64,000 bases of DNA, taken from assembly GCA_905250025.1 (NCBI GenBank), contig CAJNOJ010000140.1, positions 203,341 through 267,340 of the forward strand. Reading direction: 5' to 3'. Source of the DNA: Adineta ricciae. Taxonomy: Eukaryota > Rotifera > Eurotatoria > Adinetida > Adinetidae. Each line of letters opens with the position of its first letter. The first letter of the stretch is position 1. A program made the position numbers and the translations under genes. The notes under the pieces are model-generated. The model saw only the letters and a program-made list of their open reading frames with translations. It was not told the DNA's origin and did not search any database. Shown in pieces: positions 24,126 through 34,000 of this stretch.

Positions 24126-24537
24126 ATGCATCTCAAATTCATAATTTTAATTGCCATAATGATCCCATTTCTAATATTGGAAACCCAAGCTTGGCAATTG
24201 AGTTTTATAACACCGTCAAGTAGTAAGATCTTAGATAATTGTCATTCGTCTAAAATCGGTAAGTTTCTTCTCGTTGTAGAGATATCAAAGAACAAGAAAA
24301 AATGGAATTATTCATATATGTCTTATCGCAATGGTGAAAAGAAAAGGACGAGGCATGCAAATATCAAATAACGTGATATAGAAATAGATTTAAACAAAGA
24401 ATACTCATCGATTTTGGTGTAAAACAAAAAATCGAGAGGCGCAAACGAACTGTGTATTGCAATGCAGCTTTAGTGGCCATCGCAGCGGACATTGTCAACC
24501 GCACAAAGATCATTTTCGGTGTGTTTGTTCTGGCTGA
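24126..24537 (+). CDS. CS-alpha-beta defensin-like secreted peptide (copy 1)
   Basis: Two exons, 24126-24258 and 24437-24537, 77 residues; intron of 178 nt in phase 1. The open frame running through the intron to 24371 hides the true C-terminus. Exon 1 encodes a signal peptide (HLKFIILIAIMIPFLILETQA) and a short pro-segment with the first cysteine. Exon 2 (frame of EAQTNCVLQCSF) supplies the other five. The six cysteines are spaced C-x10-C-x3-C-x9-C-x8-C-x1-C, with CxxxC, GxC and CxC elements as in invertebrate and plant defensins; the GHC corresponds to the canonical GxC. Such peptides are usually secreted and antimicrobial. The gene at 29812 has the same architecture and identical spacing, which supports this splice model. 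Confidence 0.72.
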
Positions 24538-26217
24538 TTAGTTTCAAAATCTTATTAATCTGCATCTTCTCAAAGCAATCTCAGATAATAAATAACCAAG
24601 AGTTGACGTTATGAAGCTTAACCCCGTGTGTGTATAGTGTAAATTGTTTGATTTCAATGATTGGCATCCAGTAAGTCCTTCGAACAGAGGGAAGCATATG
24701 ACTGTGATCAAATAAAGTTGTGTGACTTTCCTGTTACATCGTAAGATGTAATAATAAAAGAAAACTTTTCGTACAAGAATCATGTTTTCTTGTTGTTCCA
24801 TTCTTATGATTTATTTTGTACCCTTTCTTCTATATGTGGACAGGAATCTGTCTTTATTTTGTTACTATGAATCAAATAAATCATTACTATACAAATGTCT
24901 TACTGATTGTGAAATAAGCTTCGATCGAGATGAAAACTGAAACCGTATCCTTGTTTTCGTCAAAGTTTCGCTTTGATTAAGTTTACAAGAAACGAAATGA
25001 AGCGATTAAATTATTACACCAATGAACACTCTCTGTACTCATATCGATGACTGATGTAATTTCTACTGACCGTTGTGGATCTGTCGCATAACGGCAGTGT
25101 TCAGTTGCCATAAGAAGCAAACTTCATGAGTTTTAAACAACAAAAGTAATAAATGAAACAACGAAAATATTTTCTCAGAAAATTTGCATTATGATATGCT
25201 CTTAAAAAGATAACAAATTCAAATCTGATTCGTCAGAACATACTTTTATCTCAAACTAATAAAATGATTCAATGTGATTCAACGAAAGATGGTATGAATG
25301 AATACGTCTAAAAGATAATATTCATTCTACATATCGATACAAGTGTTCGTTATATCAGCATGGATTTTTACTTCGATACTCCTCGGCACCAGATTCAGTT
25401 ACTGTTGCACGCTTTCATCAGAATTTCTGCAAAGCTCATATGAAGTAGATAAGATGATATTTTATATTTGGTTAATACGCTTCATTTGATATTCTGATGA
25501 AAGGATTCTAAAATAGATGGTAAGAAGTGTTCATAATGTGTTTTGTCATATAAACACACAGAACCAAAAAATAAAATAGTTTGATTGTCATGAATTTACT
25601 GTTTTACCAAACAGTTACCGTTGTCATAATAATCAATTCATTAGGATGTCCTAGATGTTCTTACAAGGAAATAATCTTACTTTGAAAAACAAAGCTAATC
25701 GATATATTGGGCAGTATACTCATATACGAGAAAGAGCAGAAAATCAAAGTGTTTTTAATATTCCTTACTATCGAAACGCTAGATGCAAGTTAATCTTCAA
25801 CTGTGAAAAAGGTCGTCAAGAATGAGTATTTCTCAGAATTGTCATCATTGAAAAGAAACTAAATGTGTTTTTGTTGTTGACATTCTACTCGTCAGCCTCG
25901 TTTTGTGAAACTGAGTGTATACGAATCGATATGATTGTATCATTATACAGCTTTTGACATACCAGTAATCTGCTCAATGAGAAAAATCGCGTACAAGGGT
26001 GGGTTATGCGAGATTCATATTTGTGTCAGTGCAGTTAGACGTGTATTTAAAGTTGGCTACTATGACTACAACGAGTTGATCTTCACAAATGAGTCACACA
26101 CGTCTTGACAATACAGTTCATGAATCATTATTCGATGCTTTTCAAGTATCAGTTCGGTCGTAACATTTAGGTGCAAATTCTTATAAAACAGATATTTTTG
26201 TCCTTGATTAAGATAGA
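24538..26217. other. Gene-poor spacer of 1.7 kb
   Basis: AT-rich. The only sizeable frame (24801-24544, minus) shows no family features and overlaps the defensin 3' flank. Nothing else is recognised. Confidence 0.4.
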
Positions 26218-27367
26218 ATGAATCATACAACGACGATTCTTCGTGCCAGTGATAGTACTAGTGATATTCTGACGACGATGCCTTACATAGTTAACATTTT
26301 CATTGGTACATTTTTGGTCGTGATGGGAAACATTGGTTGTATTGGTAATGTGATTGTATATCAATCATCAATATTTTACAATCAAGCTTATGCAAAATAT
26401 CTGTTGGCAGAAACAATCTCCGATTTCTTTGTAATCAACCTTGTACTTCTCACACGAGTGATCGAAAAAGGTTACGGAATTCCAGTATATACTACTCGCT
26501 ACGATTTTTTATGCAGAATTCGACAGACTGGTTCGTATTATTTTGTTCTGACATCATTTTCATACTATACACTAGCAACACTCGATCGAATTTTATCCGC
26601 ACAACGTTCCAATTGTAAGTAAATACTACTTTTTATATTCGAAAACAACGGTGAACTGCATAATTGAGATATGTGCACACATAATTACTTGGCCACGTTT
26701 TCTATAACTATAAATTAAATATCACCCTTAAAACGTGCGACTCACTCTGTTCATTTTAGGGCTTCGTAAATGGAGCAATCGTATTTCTCTGGCTTATAAG
26801 TTAATCGTTGCATGCGCCATCATATGGCTCCTACTCACTGGTCACCGACTTTTCATATATGCATTGGTCCATGGCAAATGTAATCCTCAACTTGCAGTTT
26901 ATGATCAGATCAACAATTATATAGAAGCGATTGTAATGGAACTTGGCCCACTAGTGATCGTATTTACACTTGCATATCTTTTGAAAAGATCTCTTCGACA
27001 CATTATTCAGCGGCCAGCTGCTAGCATTACTATTGGAAAACACTCTCGAGTGCGTCAAATCGATTCACAAATTACATTAATGTTACTGCTTCAATCCATA
27101 GTAGCAATCATATCTTTTCTCCCATATGGAATAGAAACACTTTACGATCATATAACTGAAACATGGTATAAAACGTCTTTACAACTTGCCATCGAAAAAA
27201 TCATCGGTCAAATCACGCATACATTATTATATACATTTTCTGCTTCTGGTTTTCACATATCAATTATCTCTAGTCATGGGTTTCGTCGTGAAATTAAACG
27301 TATCTTATGCAGGAAAAAGATACATCCTTTGCCAACCATACCGACTTTTACAGCTAGAATACAATAA
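26218..27367 (+). CDS. Rhodopsin-like (class A) G-protein-coupled receptor
   Basis: Two exons, 26218-26614 and 26760-27367, 334 residues; the 145-nt intron is in phase 1. Asn-rich glycosylatable N-terminus (NHTTT). TM1 VVMGNIGCIGNVIVYQS carries the conserved GN. TM2 LLAETISDFFVINLVLL carries the LAxxD-like Asp. C-terminal of TM3 is LDRILSAQ, that is DRI in place of DRY. Then follow TM4 (LIVACAIIWLLLTG), TM5 (ELGPLVIVFTLAYLL), TM6 (LMLLLQSIVAIISFLPYG) and a divergent TM7 (ITHTLLYTFSASGFHISI) without NPxxY. The tail is short and basic. Ligand unknown; such divergent class A receptors form large expanded families in rotifers. It lies between the two defensin-like genes on the same strand, with no known functional link. 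Confidence 0.85.
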
Positions 27368-29811
27368 AAGTTCAGAATATTAATTATTTTGATTCTAAAG
27401 AAAATATATCTTCTCATTAGTCTTATTCATTCCGAAAAAAAATAAACAAACTTATGCAGCTTAGCTTAGGAAATAGTTGATTGTCTCTAGATAAAGTAGT
27501 ATCTTGCAAATAAGCGCAACTATCTTTATATGCTTTAAGATATTCATCAACTGCATCTGATTTAGTCAAGAACAAGCAATCTATGAGAAAATCGGAGCGA
27601 CGCAATGAAAATGATGAGTATGCGTGCGCCCTACAGTATTTTCTCATTCATATTCACGCTCAAGAAAGTCCTTCACTACATATCCTTCATAAAATGGAAA
27701 CAACAGCTAATTATAGACACGATAATTTAATCTTTCATGCATCATTGTTAACCATATTGATTTTTCAGAGGTTTTTCCAATGTATATAAATTAGATCATT
27801 CACGAGAACAAGGTATGTGCTATTGCACTATTTATGATTTAGACCGCAGGAGAGAACGTACATAGCAGCCATAATCTGGAGTTTTATGGGCCATTCGTCG
27901 ATGAATGAACAAGTTCAATCAAATTAACGACTCGAATTGTTCTACTTCCACATGAAAAGCACATACTTTGCACAAATATTTCGTGATAATACTAAATGAC
28001 AAAAACATTGCCGCTTATCCGATATGACTGATATTTAGACTATGTTGTGTCAATATTACTTCCCTTCTATGTTGGAAACTTTGATGAGAGGAGCAGCATC
28101 TGTTTATTTCTATATCTGCATACGACGACTACAAACATCATTCGTGTAATACGAAAACAGAAAAAAACGATGTGTGCCTTAGGTAAAGTTAGCAGTACAT
28201 TTGAGTATTTATTGTCTGGGTTCGCCTGAGAACTTGTGTTGAGTCTAAAAATGATCGCGCTGAACGCTAAATTGAATTATCTATTAAATGATGTCGTTTT
28301 CGGCATGGACTATCGAGAAAAAAATCAGTCGCACCCACACTCAGATCCTCGCCTGCGATGATATCCTCGTGACTTACATCATTGGATAGAGAATTCGATT
28401 CTGAATATAGCACAGCCAATGTGAGAGGCTCAGGACAGGTTCTTCAGCGAATTCGGACAATAAATACTCGAACGCAGTGTTAACTTCACTTAGGTCGATA
28501 TGTGATGTATTTCAATATTTTACGTCTATTCTGAGTCATAGACATTTTCATTTCGACGAAATGTGCGATTATTAGGATACCACTATTACGGCTTGTTCCT
28601 ACGATTATATGATATATCTACAGTAATTGTTGAAAAGACAACGTTGACGAGATCAATGATGTCCAGAAACTCAACACAAGTAAATAATAATTACAGTAAA
28701 CATATGGAGCATCGTGGTTGTTATTGATCTGCTACATGAGAATTATTCAGATATCGTGTGTTTTCTCTTATTTCTGTCAATTAAGGGCCAGCTGAAATGA
28801 TTTCGGATTTCTAAAAAAATATTTTCGCATCTAGCTAAACTGATTTGCCGAAAACATCAACTACAAAACTTCATAAACCACCCAAGTTAATGATTTCGAC
28901 CCTCGGACTCATGGGATTCCAGCAGAAACCTGAATGAGAAGACAACGGCTCCTTTCAATTCTCGGAGAGAACCGGATGAAGTCATGTGCTGGATCCGTTC
29001 AGAGAATTCCTACTGTATCAAGTCCGTACTTCTCTACATGTACGTTAGCAACTGACACAAGTTAAAGTTACGATAAAGACCGCTGAGTTCTTTCGCGCGA
29101 TTCTCGGTTACATTGATCAGAGCTGGAAATTGAATGGTATAGTATTCAGAATGACAATAGTTTTACCAATAACTTACTTGCTAATCAATCTTATCATCCG
29201 TGAATACGAATGAATGTTGTGACCGCTTGCATGACCTTGCAATATTCATAAATGTGAACAGAGTTAACTGTATTGCTTCTTGCTGATGTCTGTCTGTCTT
29301 ACTAAACAGTTCTATAATGCTCACAGGCAATGGTGTTATGTAGAAATATAAAAAATAGAATATCTCGAAATGCTTATGCAGTAAAATGAGAGAAACTCAC
29401 GTATTGAAACCATAACGAACGTTTGTCCTTTCTTATCGAATTAATGAATAAATCTGCTTGTAGTAGGTAGGTTTTTTCCTTTTTCGAATAGCTGAGAAAT
29501 AATATCAACAATATGATAAGAAAATCACGTGAATAATCATGACGACAGAATATTTAATTTAAACTGACTTTGCGTGGATGAAACTTTGAGAGTACGGTAG
29601 TTTACTTCCTATCCATCCTCTGTGGGAAAGATCAGAAAATTGGCAAGATGCTTCTCCAACAGTATATAAGAGCCGTAGATGCACTCTGAAAAAAAACATT
29701 CTATTTGCTACTCAAAACTACAAGAAACCTTCGATATTATCGAAAACAAGTAAGAAATTACTCGAATGACGGATGAAAAAGCTTATTGAAACGAGATTAT
29801 CTTAAGTGTTT
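27368..29811. other. Gene-poor spacer of 2.4 kb
   Basis: Short frames only. Around 28870-29110 base composition is less AT-rich than the surroundings, without a coding pattern; it may be an old inserted element. Otherwise nothing recognised. Confidence 0.35.
29661..29672 (+). promoter_or_regulatory. TATA-like element of defensin-like gene 2
   Basis: AGTATATAAGAG is a good TATA box about 140 nt before the ATG at 29812. A GTAAG soon after (from about 29750), followed by an AG just before the ATG, suggests a short 5' UTR intron. Confidence 0.5.
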
Positions 29812-30126
29812 ATGAAAAATTCTAAGCAATTTATTTTGGTATGTTTAATTGGTACTCTATTTATGGCAGCGCAAGCTATGAACCAACTCAATGCACACGC
29901 AGATCACAGTAAGAATGGAGAGTTTTAATAAACGCAAACCAGGATGATGTATGACTGTATAGAAATGAACATGGGAAATGACATACAATTGGACCTTCCG
30001 ATTAAGTACTGTAAAAGTATGAGTCATCTGGAGGATAGCAAATGCAGTCACTGGTGTGTATGGCACAAGCATAGGTTCGGCAGATGTGAAGAATATAAAA
30101 ATAAGATCATATGTGTTTGTGCTTAA
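29812..30126 (+). CDS. CS-alpha-beta defensin-like secreted peptide (copy 2)
   Basis: Two exons, 29812-29908 and 29963-30126, 86 residues; the 54-nt intron is in phase 1. An alternative acceptor at 29942 also keeps frame but would leave a 34-nt intron. Exon 1 encodes a signal peptide (KNSKQFILVCLIGTLFMAAQA). The mature region has six cysteines spaced C-x10-C-x3-C-x9-C-x8-C-x1-C: KYCKSMSHLEDSKCSHWC, then FGRC and CVC at the C-terminus, ending one residue later. GRC is the canonical GxC of the CS-alpha-beta fold. It shares cysteine spacing, intron phase and strand with the gene at 24126 while the intervening residues differ, so they look like diverged paralogues. Expected role: secreted antimicrobial peptide; not demonstrated. 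Confidence 0.8.
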
Positions 30127-31099
30127 TTAATCGACGATAATCGCTATTGTCCAATTAATCGAGAAATTGTATAAAAATATTTTTCCATGCCGTTGTTTAA
30201 CCAACTAATAAAGGTTTTCTCTTACAAATTTCTACGAATATATGCACTGGATTTTCTGGTATATGACAGAGAAAATCATATGCTCAAATTTATGGATGAT
30301 TCCATGTGAACATATAATATATTCTCGCAGACGTCAAAGTCGAACGAGAGCAAGATAATTACTAATTATATAATGAAAAAAGAATATACAGAAGTAGAGA
30401 TTGAAGCGTGTGTAGAATATGATGTGGACTAAAAAAATTACGATTTGCAGGTATTTCTTCTCTCTTTATTAATATAAAGATACCGGCTTTTCAAACTCAT
30501 TTCGGTTTGAAGTGTGAGGGTGGATGAAGGTGGAGGGTGAGGGTGAGGACGAGATAATTTTAATTTTTGGTGTTGAAAAGCTTTTCCCCTAATTTTATAG
30601 AGAAAAAGGTTTTTCGAGATTTTTGCTTTCGAAATTTTTGTTTTCGAGATTTTGTCAGCAATTCCACCTAACATATGAATCCTAATTTCGACTTAGTGTA
30701 CTGGCGTAGCCTAGCCTTGACTTGTATGTATGTGCATTCTCTCTCACAACGATGTCAACCAACGGAATTACGTGATATTCTACCGCATCATCAATGTCCT
30801 CGAAACTCTTCAATCAATGCAAACATAAACAGTAGCTCGTGACCATTGTTCCATTTTGAGCACACACACATTCGATGAGAACGTTTGTCAGTACCTATCA
30901 GGCAATCAAATTCATTGTTCTTCTCATTCTCTAACATTTTTTCATCGTTACTCTCACAAAGACAACATTTTCCTCTTGTTCTCTCTCTCTCTCATCAATT
31001 GCAAAAAGTCGTTACTATCATCTTCGGTTTCTCCCACACTTAATCTTTTGCGGTTAACTATATGCACACTGCATAACGACGCCTACATTGAAGACAAAG
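30127..31099. other. Intergenic with G-rich tract
   Basis: Upstream region of the large receptor. It includes a plus-strand G-rich run (about 30508-30550, repeated GGGTG/GGTGG) able to form a quadruplex and a short CT microsatellite near 30980-30993. No gene seen. Confidence 0.4.
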
Positions 31100-34000
31100 A
31101 TGATCATCGGAGAAGTTAAAGAAATATTTGAGGTTTATTCGCTGATTTTCTTTCGGTTGGCATTGACGACATGCCAGCTGAACATGTACAACAACCGAGA
31201 AATCGTTGGTGGCAATGCACTGGCATACGATTGTCTGGATTATCATGGTCAACATCGAACAAAGCTAGCTAATCAAGATTTATATGATATGACTATTGAG
31301 CTAATCTCGTTCTGTATCCGTCCGGTGCGTCCAGATGATGAGCCAATGGACACGTTCGTTCATCCACTTGCTCGTCGTCTGTCATTTGAACGAGTGAGTG
31401 ACATGGGTGTCACCGTTGAACAACTGTTGTCATGGTCAATTCCAACGGTGATAGTTGAGCGTTATCAGCGCTATCTGAGCAGTCACAAGATGGCATCATT
31501 GAACGAGCAATTCTACAACTGCACTTCTGCACGGTTCGGTATTCGCTGTCAATATTCGTTTGGATCTCGTTTCATGCAAGGAATGTCTTTTGATGATTTG
31601 ATCGATGACACATTTAACAGCAAACAATCGTATGCCACGTCATGGGATGATATGACGACGTTAGCAGCGCCTATCCCATGCTATGTCCTGATCAAATGTC
31701 ATCGCAATGGGATCGAGTGGTGTCTTGATTGGCGTGAGATATGTGATGGAGTGATAGATTGTTTTGACGAAGGCACCGATGAAGAACACTGTTTTGTACT
31801 GGAAATTAATAAATGCAAGGCGGACGAATATCGATGCCACAATGGCATGTGCATTGCAGAAGATCTATGGCAAGATGGCGAAGACGGAAGCGAAGTGGAT
31901 TGTCTTGATCGGTCTGACGAGGGTCAAGATGAAGCTTCTTTGACGATGTGCTATCGGGACGTGTCATTCCGATGTGAACAGCAGGCATGTCGACCAGATG
32001 AACTTCGATTCTCATGCGGCGATGGTGAGTGTGTTGGGAGATTTGCGCCTTGTCATAGTGGTCGACATCAGTTGTTGATTGAATCGTTGATGCAAGAAGG
32101 CGACCTGAATAAAGAGTGTTGGATGACAATGGTTTGTTTGACTAAGCTTGTTAAGCAACTGAATGGAACACCATGTGATGTATGGTTGTTAGACGATTCC
32201 ATCAGTGCACATCTCGCACAATGTCCTCACCTGTTTCAGTTTCCAACAACTGCAGTCCACTCAAATCACGTTCTCTTTTTTTACGCCAATGTTGAGACTC
32301 GCAAAAATCTGACGGATGATTTTATGCCTGACTACGTGTGTTACAATGAAGAACTCTGCGAGTTTCATTCCGTGCATTGGCTTTCTGATGTTAATATGAC
32401 TTGCTTGAGCAAATGGGATATTTGGATCGAATGGGATAATACGGTTAAAGATCCATGGAGTCAATTAGTATGGTTGATTGAGCGAGAATTTCGTTCTTGT
32501 ATGGTGTCCACAAATGATGTTTTTCGCAATCAGATGCTCGATTCAAATGATTCTACCTTGTATCAGTGTTCGAACTCATCAAAAGTCATTTCTTCGCACC
32601 GTATTAAAGATGCCTTGTACGATTGTATTGAGAATGACGACGAAAACCGTGCAAACAGTTGTTCGTTCAACGATCGACATCGAGCAAGATGCGAGCATGA
32701 AAAAGAGTGTTGGTCGCCGTTAATAAAACAATCCGTCTGCAGGATCAGTGATGAGCAAAGTGAAGATATTCTACCATTCGCAAGCTTTTGTGATGGCATT
32801 TCACAGTACTATTATCATAGCACGAACAGAGAAAAGCGAGACGATGAAGATGGTTGTGATATGAATGCACTGTGTGACAATATGTATTCACGTTGTGATG
32901 GCTTCTGGGCATGCCCAGATGGTCGCGATGAATGGAACTGTAGTAATCACTCGCTATGTCCAGTCTCAAGTCATGCTTGCATATCTCCTTATAACTACAC
33001 AGTGTCGTGTTTGTCTGCTAATCGTGTCAATGATGGAGTCGCTGACTGTCTGGGAGCTACTGATGAACAAGAGAAATGTCGCTTTACTTTCCGTTTGCAT
33101 CACGATCTTCGTCCTTTGGGTTGTCTAGGAAGTGACGAATGCTTACGATCGTCCCAGTTTTGTGACAACAGAGTTGATTGTTCGCAGCATCCAGATGATG
33201 AACAGTTTTGCCAAGATCGACCGTTCACATGCAATCAGACTGTATCACGCGAACGAAATCAACTCGAGCACATTCTTTGTAGTCTAAACGAAGAGAATGA
33301 ACGTCGGATCAAATTCTTTTCGGTGATTACATCGACACTTTACCCTGCGTCAACCGAATTGTCCGATCGTCATGATCACGCGCAGTCCCGGCGAGTCCAA
33401 AAGAATAACGAGTCGGAAGATGCAACGAAACTGATGGTGACACGAACGTTCACACGAGAAGATAAACGTTGGTCACACTATTGCAACCGTGGCATTATGG
33501 TCGAAAAACAGTCGAAGAATCTTACTTCCTTCGACTGCTTGTGTTCAGCAAGTTATTACGGTGATCGATGCCAGTATCAAAGTCAGCGAGTTAGTTTATC
33601 ATTGCAGCTAACTTCAACAAGCCGATATGAAATCTATGCTGTCATCATCCTGCTAGTTGACGACCAACGCAATGAAATCACAGCATTCAGTCAATTCAAG
33701 TACATTGCAAAAGATAGTTGTGCAATGAAATGGCATGGAGTCCTTCTGTATCCGACGAGACCAATGAATAGTTCCACAAATTACAGTGTTCGAATCGATG
33801 TAATTGAGAAGAACTCGATGGATTACGTTGGCCATTGGTATTATTCGATTCCATTTGCGTTTTTACCTGTAAACCAGCTGAGTGTTGCATTGAACTTATC
33901 ATCAAGTGCTATTGTCGGAAAAGTCGAGTGTAGCATGACATGTTTAGATGGAAAACAAGAATGTATGGTATATGTCAATGTGAGAAACAAGTCATTTTGT

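Noticed and set aside
24259-24371. Continuation of defensin-like gene 1 reading frame to 24371
   Set aside because: It follows a GTAAGT donor and is Lys-rich; the spliced frame gives the complete cysteine pattern shared with the second gene.
29600-29660. NF-kappa-B-like site (GGGAAAGATC) upstream of defensin-like gene 2
   Set aside because: A single weak match; no similar site was found at a matching position upstream of the first gene.
30856-31119. Frame upstream of the receptor as a possible first exon
   Set aside because: It starts at a non-ATG codon, covers a CT microsatellite and gives no convincing in-frame splice to 31100.
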